The notes under the pieces are model-generated. The model did not search any database. It worked only from the letters and a program-made list of their open reading frames with translations, and was not told where the DNA came from. This document shows, piece by piece, positions 1-6,115 of a DNA stretch of 6,665 nucleotides. A program made the position numbers and the translations under genes. The stretch comes from Bacillota bacterium (GTDB lineage: Bacteria; Bacillota; Clostridia; Acetivibrionales; DSM-1351): positions 1 through 6,665 of the forward strand of contig JAEZIV010000298.1 of assembly GCA_023436515.1 (NCBI GenBank), read 5' to 3'. The stretch's first letter is position 1. The number at the start of each line of letters is the position of its first letter.

Positions 1-104
1 TATATGAAAGTATGTTAATTCTTATTGAAGCGCCGTGTACCGAACGGTATGCACGGCGCTGTGAGAGGTCGGTAGCTGAAATAATCGGCTACCTCCTACT
101 CGAT
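1..104 (+). mobile_element. 3' end of a group II intron (domains V and VI), cut by the window start
   Basis: Seen: bases 29-60 form a domain V-like hairpin. It has a 9-bp lower stem (29-37 with 52-60), a 2-base bulge (50-51), a 4-bp upper stem (38-41 with 46-49) and a GAAC loop. By alignment to known domain V the catalytic triad would be CGC at 31-33. Two bases later, 63-101 form domain VI: 63-65 pair with 99-101, A98 is left bulged, 66-68 pair with 95-97, and 71-78 pair with 86-93 around a 7-base loop. The bulged A98 is seven bases from the predicted 3' splice site after AT at 103-104, as expected of the lariat branch point. Known: this pairing of hairpins is diagnostic of group II ribozymes, which self-splice and retrotranspose with a reverse transcriptase/maturase. 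The maturase and domains I-IV would lie upstream, outside the window, so the class and whether the intron is intact cannot be judged. Confidence 0.85.
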
Positions 105-158
105 TTTTAGGAAAGGACACTAGTGAATCACTAAAATTTATATGTGGTCAAGACTTTG

Positions 159-194
159 CCCTCAAGCTAATTACTCGAGGGTTTGTTTTATTTT
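159..194 (+). terminator. Terminator-like hairpin, first in repeat copy 1
   Basis: CCCTC (159-163) pairs with GAGGG (177-181). Inside it are an A·C mismatch (164/176) and two more pairs (165-166 with 174-175). The hairpin is followed by a T-rich tail at 182-194, interrupted by G185 and A190. The stem is weaker than its counterpart at 326-363. Confidence 0.5.
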
Positions 195-241
195 GAAGCA
201 GTATTTCTGTATAATAACTCTATTTATCCTTGAGGGCTTTG

Positions 242-276
242 GTCTTGAGTGAATAACTCAAGGCTTTCTTTATTTA
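242..276 (+). terminator. Terminator-like hairpin, second in repeat copy 1
   Basis: CTTGAGT (244-250) pairs perfectly with ACTCAAG (256-262) around the loop GAATA. The stem extends by T243·G263 and G242-C264 and is followed by the T-rich tail 265-276. Its left arm overlaps the right arm of the long-range inverted repeat of this unit, so both cannot form at once. Confidence 0.55.
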
Positions 277-325
277 TCTTCATGACACTAGTGATTTACT
301 AAGACTCAAATGTGGTCAAGACTTT

Positions 326-363
326 GCCCTCAAGCAGAAATGCTCGAGGGCTTGTTTATTTTT
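326..363 (+). terminator. Rho-independent terminator-like hairpin, first in repeat copy 2
   Basis: GCCCTC (326-331) pairs with GAGGGC (346-351). An A·C mismatch (332/345) follows, then AAGC-type pairing continues (333-336 with 341-344) around a GAAA loop. The T-rich tail is 352-363. This is the strongest terminator candidate within the two repeats. Confidence 0.65.
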
Positions 364-409
364 AGGCAGTATTTCTGTATAATAGCTCTATTTATCCTTG
401 AGGGCTTTG

Positions 410-441
410 GTCTTGAGGATAATACCATAAGGCTTTCTTTT
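410..441 (+). terminator. Terminator-like hairpin, second in repeat copy 2
   Basis: CTTGAGG (412-418) pairs imperfectly with CCATAAG (425-431), with a G·T pair and an A·A mismatch. The stem is extended by 410-411 with 432-433 and followed by a T-rich tail at 434-441. It is the counterpart of the 242-276 hairpin with a weakened stem. Confidence 0.4.
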
Positions 442-633
442 ATATATAAGCCTATATTACCGATGAAAATATCACATACACTAAATCATGCATTATGGTT
501 GCATACACTTTCCAGTAGGATATCTTCTGTTATCCCAAGGCTTTCTAGTATCATTCGTTGTATCCTGGTAATTGGACTCAATACTTAAACTCCCGTAAGA
601 TTTTTAACATAGAGATTTAGCCGGAAATGAAGC

Positions 634-661
634 CTCCAAGCAGATATGCTCGGAGTTTTTT
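634..661 (+). terminator. Rho-independent terminator
   Basis: CTCC (634-637) pairs with GGAG (652-655). An A·C mismatch (638/651) is followed by AGCA (639-642) pairing with TGCT (647-650) around a GATA loop, and six T residues run from 656 to 661. The layout, including the A·C mismatch, matches the first hairpin of each 168-bp repeat. It marks the end of any + strand transcript coming from the left. Confidence 0.75.
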
Positions 662-691
662 ATTGCTACCGACAAATTTTGAATATAAGGG

Positions 692-716
692 GATATTGTG
701 CTCGAGTACAAATATC
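692..716. repeat. 25-base near-perfect palindrome
   Basis: GATATT (692-697) pairs with AATATC (711-716), then GT (698-699) with AC (708-709), G700·T707, and the self-complementary core CTCGAG (701-706); A710 is bulged. A run of T (727-732) follows ten bases after the stem, too distant for a standard terminator. It could be a protein-binding operator or a relic hairpin; nothing here tells which. Confidence 0.5.
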
Positions 717-762
717 TCTCAAACTATTTTTTGCCAGGTTAATTATTTTGATACGGTAAAGT

Positions 763-794
763 AATACTTAAAGTATTTAGCTCAATGCTTTGAG
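763..794. repeat. Two adjacent short palindromes
   Basis: AATACTT (763-769) and AAGTATT (771-777) are perfect complements about a single central base. Immediately after, CTCAA (781-785) pairs with TTGAG (790-794) across a 4-base loop. The first is a typical shape for a dimeric regulator's operator, the second for a short hairpin. No gene lies close enough to assign a role. Confidence 0.35.
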
Positions 795-1148
795 TATTAT
801 TAACTTGAGACAGGCTCTAATAAGTAAAGTTATTAAGTATGGAAAGACTAATACCAAATTAGGAAATAAATTTCCCGCATAAGCAGCCTACTTATTGAAT
901 TTAATATTAAAGATCATAAGTTAATTTTACCTCCATAACTGGAGTTGGAGTTACCTATCTCTTGATACATAAAGACATATATTTATTACTGAAAATGACT
1001 ATCCTCCTTTGAGCGAATATTCAGCAGATAAAGCGTTTGGAGGTTTCTGTATTAGTAAAAGGGTCTACCATTTATATCATTATCAATATAGTAGCATCAA
1101 ATTTTCAAACAAGACTTTTAAAATAGTTATGGAGAAATATTTTAAGAA

Positions 1149-1177
1149 ATGACAAAATTTTTATCTTTGTATATATG
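1149..1177 (+). promoter_or_regulatory. Weak candidate sigma-A-type promoter
   Basis: ATGACA (1149-1154) differs from TTGACA at one base. It is followed after 17 bases by TATATG (1172-1177), which matches TATAAT at four of six positions. If used, it would give pilB a leader of about 335 bases. In DNA this AT-rich such matches arise by chance, so this is only a candidate. Confidence 0.25.
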
Positions 1178-1338
1178 CCTCAGAAGGTGTACCTAAAGTC
1201 TTTGAGCAATAATTCAAATTTTGATACTTAGGATTGAGAGTTATTTTACATGAATTAAGTGAAAATTTTATCAAATAATACGTTGTTTTGATGATATATG
1301 CAAAATTGTTAATTTATGAAGAAAAAATAACGTTAATA

Positions 1339-1355
1339 TTGGTAGAACTAACCAA
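1339..1355. promoter_or_regulatory. Possible operator, TTGGT-N7-ACCAA
   Basis: TTGGT (1339-1343) and ACCAA (1351-1355) are perfect inverted half-sites separated by seven bases, about 165 bases before the pilB start. The spacing fits a dimeric helix-turn-helix regulator, but no regulator is encoded nearby, and a 5-bp half-site can occur by chance. Confidence 0.2.
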
Positions 1356-1509
1356 AATAGGTTGAATATAAAAATTGTATATGTTAATATATAAATTACC
1401 ATAAAAAACAAGCAGAACAATATTTATTACAAAAAAGCGTAAGATATTACTATTAAATCTAAGACTAAAGAACCATTTACATCAATTAATAAAAATAAAA
1501 TGGATTAAT

Positions 1510-1517
1510 GGGGTGAT
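1510..1517 (+). promoter_or_regulatory. Ribosome binding site of pilB
   Basis: GGTGAT (1512-1517) exactly matches part of the anti-Shine-Dalgarno complement AAGGAGGTGATC. The GG core is six bases before the GTG at 1520, which favours that start over the TTG at 1523. Confidence 0.6.
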
Positions 1518-1519
1518 TT

Positions 1520-3853
1520 GTGTTGGGAATAGCTCAGAAGGAAATAGAAGATATTCTTCTTGAAGAGGGTCTATTGAAAATATCACAGTTAAAAGAAGCC
1601 TGGAGCCTTAATGCTTCTTCAAATAAGCCAATTCTAGAGGTATTACTTGAGAATGGCTTTATAACTGAAAAACAAGCACTAATTGCAAAAGCAAAAAGAA
1701 TAAATATTGATTTTATAGATTTAGAAAATTATGAGTTGGAAAATACAGATGTATTTAAGATAATACCTGAAACTATTATAAGAAAGTATTGTGCCATTCC
1801 ATTTAAGCTAGATGAGGATAAGGTTTATGTAGCAATGAAGGACCCTGAGGACCTATATGCTATGGATGATTTGACACTTTCAACAAATTATCAAATAGTG
1901 CAGGTAATGGGTAGTGAAAAAGAGATTGAAAACCTTATTGAGAGAGTGTTTAAGAAAGAAGTTGAGAAGGAAATTGCAGCAGATGATTTTAATGATTTGC
2001 GCCTAAGTGAGGAAGACCTTACAAATCTCGATAAGCTTAAAATTCAAAAAATCTTGGAGGTTCAGAATAAGAATAATTCCCCAATTTTCAAAAGCCAATT
2101 GGGTGGACTTCTGGTAAAGAGTGGAGTACTATCTGAGGAAACTCTTGAGGAAGCCTTGAATATTCAAGCCGAAAGAGGCGGTAAACTTGGTGAAATACTG
2201 ATTAAAGAGAACTTTATACCTGAGGATGTGTTATACAAATTCTTGGAAGTACAGCTTAACACCTCTTTTATTGATTTGAAAGACATGGAGATTCCTATTG
2301 AGACAGTAAATTTGGTTAAGGAGAATTTATCGAGGAGATATAATCTTATTCCAATTGAACAGGATGGTGATAATCTTAAAGTTGCTATGGCAGATCCTTC
2401 GGATGTATTTGCTCTGGATGATCTGAGACTGTTGACAGGAATGGAAATTATCCCTTTACTTGCAAAGGATGAGTACATATCAGAAAAAATAGATCTGTAC
2501 TACGAGAAGCAGGCTGCTCCTCAACCGGTGGAGGTTGTGGAAGAACCCGTTGAGACAATTTCAACAGCTAATCAAAGAGAAGTTTTGAATGTAGATTTAG
2601 ACGAAGAAATGAAAAAGGTAAATGAGGAAATAGCCGTTGAGATAACTACAGAGCAAAAAGAGGAGGATTTAAACGACCTTAGTGATGTTTCTAATGCTCC
2701 AATTGTTAAAATGGTTAATATTATTTTTCAGAAGGCTATTGCTCAACGAGCAAGCGACATACATATCGAGCCCTATGAAGATTGCATTATGATTCGCTTT
2801 AGGGTAGACGGACAGTTAACCGGGATAATAAAGCATGATAAAAAAATACTGTCCTCTATGGTTGCCAGAATTAAAATTATCAGTTCGCTGAATATCGCAG
2901 AAAAGAGAATACCTCAAGACGGAAGAATAACAATTACGGTAAATAAAAAGAACTATGATATGCGTGTATCAATTCTTCCAACAGTTCATGGTGAAAAGGT
3001 TGTTATAAGAATTGCCGACAAGGAAGCATTCAATGTTTCAAAAAAGGACTTGGGTCTTTTTGACGATGATATGCAAGATTTTGATGAGATTATGGACAAC
3101 CCCCATGGAATTGTACTTGTAACGGGTCCTACAGGAAGCGGTAAGTCCACAACCCTATATACTGCACTTAGAGAGCTTAGTAAGCCCAACGTGAATATTC
3201 TGACAGTTGAAGATCCTGTTGAGTGTGCGATTAAAGGTATCAACCAGGTCCAGGTTAATGCAAAGGCCGGACTTACTTTTGGTTCAGCACTAAGGGCATT
3301 TTTGAGACAGGACCCAGACATAATAATGGTCGGCGAAATCCGTGATTCTGAGACCGCCGAAATAGCCACAAGAGCCGCTATTACAGGTCACTTGGTTTTA
3401 AGTACATTACATACCAATGATGCTGCAAGTTCAATAACAAGAATAATTGATATGGGAATCGAGCCCTTCGTTATATCATCCTCGATTGTTGGCGTTATTG
3501 CTCAGAGACTTGTAAGACGTTTGTGTCCGGTATGTAAAACAGAGCATATCCTTGATGTAAATGAAAAGGAAATGTTAAAACTTGATACGGATGAGGAGGT
3601 AAGGATTTGTCAGCCCAAAGGCTGCAGTGAATGTAGCAATTCAGGATATAGAGGAAGAATAGCTATCTACGAAATCATGAACATCACCAGAAAGCATAGA
3701 GAGATGATAGCTAAAAATTGCACAGCTGACGAGTTGAAAGAGCTTTCTATCAAACTTGGAATGCGTACATTAAGAGATAGCTGTATAAGGCTTGTTAGAG
3801 CAGGCACTACATCAATGGATGAGATGTTAAGGGTTACTTATAGCAAGGATTGA
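1520..3853 (+). CDS. pilB: Type IV pilus assembly (extension) ATPase PilB, with duplicated N-terminal module
   Basis: Cytoplasmic hexameric ATPase that powers pilin polymerisation through PilC. 777 aa from a GTG start, longer than the usual ~560 aa because the N-terminal module occurs twice (about 6-147 and 192-328). An acidic linker (about 330-390) leads to the T2SSE ATPase domain. Visible there: Walker A GPTGSGKST (536-544, K542), Asp box VEDP with E564, Walker B GEIRD (605-609, E606), His box with H624 and H631, and a zinc-type tetracysteine C669/C672/C702/C705. The second N-terminal module has the two 24-residue MshEN repeats (193-216 and 222-245), so cyclic di-GMP binding is possible. 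In the first module the ligand-contact positions are degenerate. The tetracysteine and the following pilT mark it as PilB; a GspE of type II secretion is less likely given pilT and pilM. First gene of the operon; pilT starts 26 bases after its stop. Confidence 0.95.
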   Translation: MLGIAQKEIEDILLEEGLLKISQLKEAWSLNASSNKPILEVLLENGFITEKQALIAKAKRINIDFIDLENYELENTDVFKIIPETIIRKYCAIPFKLDEDKVYVAMKDPEDLYAMDDLTLSTNYQIVQVMGSEKEIENLIERVFKKEVEKEIAADDFNDLRLSEEDLTNLDKLKIQKILEVQNKNNSPIFKSQLGGLLVKSGVLSEETLEEALNIQAERGGKLGEILIKENFIPEDVLYKFLEVQLNTSFIDLKDMEIPIETVNLVKENLSRRYNLIPIEQDGDNLKVAMADPSDVFALDDLRLLTGMEIIPLLAKDEYISEKIDLYYEKQAAPQPVEVVEEPVETISTANQREVLNVDLDEEMKKVNEEIAVEITTEQKEEDLNDLSDVSNAPIVKMVNIIFQKAIAQRASDIHIEPYEDCIMIRFRVDGQLTGIIKHDKKILSSMVARIKIISSLNIAEKRIPQDGRITITVNKKNYDMRVSILPTVHGEKVVIRIADKEAFNVSKKDLGLFDDDMQDFDEIMDNPHGIVLVTGPTGSGKSTTLYTALRELSKPNVNILTVEDPVECAIKGINQVQVNAKAGLTFGSALRAFLRQDPDIIMVGEIRDSETAEIATRAAITGHLVLSTLHTNDAASSITRIIDMGIEPFVISSSIVGVIAQRLVRRLCPVCKTEHILDVNEKEMLKLDTDEEVRICQPKGCSECSNSGYRGRIAIYEIMNITRKHREMIAKNCTADELKELSIKLGMRTLRDSCIRLVRAGTTSMDEMLRVTYSKD

Positions 3854-3879
3854 ATCAGATATAAGTTAGGATGATACAA

Positions 3880-4932
3880 ATGGATCTATATGAGATTTTG
3901 TGTGAGTGTTTTAAAAAAAGTGCCTCCGATGTACATATAACAGCAGGTATTCCCATTACCTTTAGAGTTCATGGAGAGCTTGTTTACAAAGACGATCAAG
4001 TACTGACTCCTCAAGATTGCGAGGAGCTGGCTAAGCAATGTATAGGAGATAGCAAGTACGACCTTTTTTTCGGTAATGGTGAGATGGATACTTCCTTTGC
4101 ACTTCAAGGTATAGGGAGATTCAGAGTCAACTTATATAAGCAGCGTGGTTCGGTAGCAATGGCGTTTCGTAGTATTTCATATGAAATCCCCAATATCGAG
4201 ACGCTGGGGCTCCCTCCAATAGCCTGGCAGTTTGCAGCGAAGCAAAGAGGTCTTGTACTGGTGACTGGCCCTACGGGGAGTGGTAAATCAACCTCTCTGG
4301 CAGCTATGGTGGATTATATTAATTCAAACAGGAGATGCCATATCCTCACAATTGAAGACCCTATAGAGTATATGCACAAGCATAAAAAAAGTGTGGTTAA
4401 CCAGAGAGAAATAGGAAATGATACAGTTTCATATTCAAAAGCATTAAGGTCAGCTCTAAGAGAGGACCCGGATGTAATACTTATTGGAGAAATGCGTGAC
4501 CTTGAGACAATATCAATAGCAATGACAGCAGCTGAAACTGGGCATTTGGTATTTTCCACACTTCACACAGTGGGAGCGGCTAAGACCATTGACAGAATAG
4601 TTGATGTGTTCCCGCCCCACCAGCAGCCACAGGTAAGGAACCAGCTATCAACTATTTTACAGGGAATAATATCGCAGCAGCTGATTGTCAACAAGGATGG
4701 ACAGGGACGGTCGGTTGCCACAGAAGTTATGACATTGACCCCTGCAACCTCAAACCTGATTAGAGAGGCTAAGACACCACAGATAAACAGCTTTATATAT
4801 AATGGTGCACAGCACGGTATGCACTCAATGGATACCAGTATTGCAAGGTTATATAAAGCTGGGAAAATAAGTTATGAATCGGCATGTGAGTACGCAATAG
4901 ATATTGATAATTTAAAAAGAATAATGGTTTAA
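3880..4932 (+). CDS. pilT: Type IV pilus retraction ATPase PilT
   Basis: Cytoplasmic hexameric ATPase that drives pilus depolymerisation, hence twitching or adhesion-retraction. I chose the ATG at 3880 (350 aa): the AGG-type site (3866-3870) is 9 bases before it, whereas the in-frame ATG at 3871 abuts that site with no spacing and would add only three residues. An N-terminal PAS-like part opens with the SASDVHITAG signature. The RecA-like domain shows Walker A GPTGSGKST (130-138), Asp box IEDP (E159), Walker B GEMRD (203-207, E204), His box H222/H229, and the C-terminal PilT motif as ATSNLIRE (289-296), where the family usually has AIRNLIRE. It lacks the tetracysteine of PilB, as expected. 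Length is normal for PilT. It lies 26 bases after pilB and 24 before pilM, so the genes are probably co-transcribed. Confidence 0.95.
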   Translation: MDLYEILCECFKKSASDVHITAGIPITFRVHGELVYKDDQVLTPQDCEELAKQCIGDSKYDLFFGNGEMDTSFALQGIGRFRVNLYKQRGSVAMAFRSISYEIPNIETLGLPPIAWQFAAKQRGLVLVTGPTGSGKSTSLAAMVDYINSNRRCHILTIEDPIEYMHKHKKSVVNQREIGNDTVSYSKALRSALREDPDVILIGEMRDLETISIAMTAAETGHLVFSTLHTVGAAKTIDRIVDVFPPHQQPQVRNQLSTILQGIISQQLIVNKDGQGRSVATEVMTLTPATSNLIREAKTPQINSFIYNGAQHGMHSMDTSIARLYKAGKISYESACEYAIDIDNLKRIMV

Positions 4933-4956
4933 ATAACTACTGTAGGGGGGAAAGAA

Positions 4957-6063
4957 ATGGCATTTTCGTTTTTTAGCAACTACTTTTTAACTATCGACAT
5001 AGGGTTCAGGTTAATTAAAGTTTTGCAAGTACGCAAAAAAGAAAATGATGCAATAGAAGTGGTAAACTTCGGTATCGGAAATACTCCAAAGGATTGTATA
5101 AAAAATGGAGCAATTAAGAATAAAGCTCGTGTAATTGAGGAAATCAAAAGATTAATGCAGGAGAACAATATAACTGCAAAGGAAGCAAAAATCGTAATGT
5201 CTGGAACAAATATAATTACGAGAATAATTATGATCGATGACGTGCCCGATGATGAAGTCGGTGAAAACGTCATGAGAGAGATAGAGAGCTTTATGCCCAT
5301 AAATATAGATGATCACAGTGTTGATTATAAAATACTTGATTACGTTTATAAGGGTGGTATGAAAAAGCGCAGAATTTTTGTTACAGCAGTTAAGAAAAGT
5401 ATAATCAACAGTTACGTTGATATATTAAACAGCCTTAACCTGAAGCCAATATCAGTAGACACACCTGCAAACAGTATATCTAAATTGTTTAATAAGGAAA
5501 TACGTTTAAGAGAGGATGACAGAACTAAAGTTCAGCGTAACCAAAGACTTGATTCGGGAACTGTAGCAGTACTGGATTTTGGTTCTGAGACAACCATTGT
5601 AAATGTATTAAAGAATAAAGTTATTGAATTCAATAGAGTTATACTAATTGGAAGCAGCAATATAGACAAGGAAATATTTGAAAAGATTATTATTGATAAG
5701 TTGAAGACTGACTTTGCAGAGCAGTATAAAAAGAAATACGGAATTGTATTGAAGAGAGATTACAATAATGATCTGGAATGGAATTGCAGTGAGACCTCAA
5801 AGGTTGTTGTAAACGAGATAATTAAAAATATTAATATATGCTTTGATTTTTATACATCCAGGTGTGGAGGTGAAAAAATATCAAAGATACTCATTACTGG
5901 TGGTGGTTCACAGTTACCTCACCTAAAGGAGTATTTAGAGCATATTTTCAAGGTACCTTGTTACGCAACAAATTCAATACTTATTCCCGGGCTTGAGTTC
6001 TCTGAAAATCTGGATATTAATCGAATTAACTATTTGACAAATGCAATTGGAATTGCCCTTTAA
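4957..6063 (+). CDS. pilM: Type IV pilus assembly protein PilM, actin-like ATPase
   Basis: 368 aa, with a strong site AGGGGGG (4944-4950) six bases before the ATG. PilM is a cytoplasmic FtsA-like protein that binds ATP and the N-terminal tail of PilN, tying the PilB/PilT motors and PilC to the PilN/PilO envelope complex. The actin-fold signatures are visible in order: phosphate 1 TIDIG (12-16), phosphate 2 VLDFGSETT (205-213) and the adenosine motif ILITGGGSQLP (311-321). There is no membrane segment or signal peptide, consistent with a soluble protein. A charged stretch rich in K, R, D and E (about 178-198) precedes phosphate 2. Its usual partner pilN is not adjacent; pilC follows instead, 52 bases downstream. 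Other actin-like proteins (FtsA, EutJ) are less likely given the operon. Confidence 0.92.
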   Translation: MAFSFFSNYFLTIDIGFRLIKVLQVRKKENDAIEVVNFGIGNTPKDCIKNGAIKNKARVIEEIKRLMQENNITAKEAKIVMSGTNIITRIIMIDDVPDDEVGENVMREIESFMPINIDDHSVDYKILDYVYKGGMKKRRIFVTAVKKSIINSYVDILNSLNLKPISVDTPANSISKLFNKEIRLREDDRTKVQRNQRLDSGTVAVLDFGSETTIVNVLKNKVIEFNRVILIGSSNIDKEIFEKIIIDKLKTDFAEQYKKKYGIVLKRDYNNDLEWNCSETSKVVVNEIIKNINICFDFYTSRCGGEKISKILITGGGSQLPHLKEYLEHIFKVPCYATNSILIPGLEFSENLDINRINYLTNAIGIAL

Positions 6064-6115
6064 CCAGATTTATCAGACTGATTGGCAGAGCTAATTTTTA
6101 TTAGAGGAGGAAGGT

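Larger units (their letters stand above)
116..283 (+). repeat. Tandem 168-bp structured repeat, copy 1
   Basis: Copy 1 aligns to copy 2 without a gap for about 134 bases at an offset of exactly 168. Perfectly shared blocks are 116-126 (11 bp), 142-167 (26 bp), 198-216 (19 bp) and 218-249 (32 bp); differences fall mostly in hairpin loops and the T-rich stretches. Inside is a long-range inverted repeat: TCAAGAC (148-154) with GTCTTGA (242-248), and CCCTCAAG (159-166) with CTTGAGGG (229-236), separated by an internal loop TTTG/CTTTG. The same arms also form local hairpins (159-181 and 242-264), each followed by a T-rich run, so local and long-range folds exclude each other. No reading frame is conserved between copies. 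I do not recognise the family. A structured RNA element or a small non-autonomous mobile element both fit. Confidence 0.8.
284..446 (+). repeat. Tandem 168-bp structured repeat, copy 2
   Basis: This is the second copy, directly abutting the first. The long-range arms are unchanged: 316-322 with 410-416, and 327-334 with 397-404. The spacer with the TATAAT-containing block (366-384) is also unchanged. One base is inserted in the last hairpin relative to copy 1, and similarity fades after about 446. The loop of the first hairpin differs from copy 1 while the flanking stem is kept, which hints at selection on structure rather than coding. The spurious frame starting at 310 runs through this copy and is not conserved in copy 1. 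Confidence 0.8.
447..1519. other. AT-rich intergenic region upstream of the pilus operon
   Basis: I find no credible gene on either strand over this stretch of about 1.07 kb; the open frames are short, lack a ribosome binding site and resemble nothing. It contains one good terminator (634-661), a near-perfect palindrome (692-716), two adjacent palindromes (763-777 and 781-794), a loose hairpin CCTCC/GGAGG at 1003-1043 with a 31-base loop, a two-part hairpin (1192-1232), a TTGGT/ACCAA inverted repeat (1339-1355) and one weak promoter candidate. From about 1250 on it is mostly A and T with little structure. The segment after the terminator is either a long untranslated leader for the pilus operon or decayed DNA between two transcription units. 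Confidence 0.6.

Noticed and set aside
193..215. Promoter in each repeat copy (TTGAAG with TATAAT 210-215; TATAAT 378-383 in copy 2)
   Set aside because: The -10 is perfect, but TTGAAG is only 11 bases away in copy 1 and absent in copy 2; at 16-18 bases spacing there is no -35 match. TG directly abuts TATAAT, so it is not an extended -10.
116..446. CRISPR array
   Set aside because: Only two long units, with similarity across the whole unit rather than short repeats separated by unique spacers.
486..554. 22-codon frame on the - strand with a protein-like sequence (begins MILESLGITED)
   Set aside because: Too short, no ribosome binding site, and not recognisable as part of a transposase or any other protein.
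310..588. Open frame of 92 codons on the + strand
   Set aside because: It runs through repeat copy 2 and its terminator hairpin, has no ribosome binding site, is not open in repeat copy 1 and resembles no protein family.
1003..1050. Terminator from CCTCC/GGAGG followed by TTTCTGT
   Set aside because: Only 5 bp closing a 31-base loop, and the T-tract is short and interrupted.
662..1519. Cyclic di-GMP riboswitch upstream of the pilus genes
   Set aside because: Looked for because such switches precede pilus genes in clostridia. No conserved core of class I or class II could be recognised by eye.
2164..2478. 104-codon antisense frame inside pilB
   Set aside because: Opposite-strand shadow of a clearly coding region. 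The same applies to the antisense frames at 2986-3369, 3886-4107, 4314-4559, 4980-5300 and 6091-6432.
6072..6104. Palindrome ATCAG-A-CTGAT (6072-6082) and weak hairpin CTAAT/ATTAG (6091-6104) in the pilM-pilC gap
   Set aside because: The first has a one-base centre and the second only five weak pairs next to the ribosome binding site. Neither is strong enough to claim regulation.
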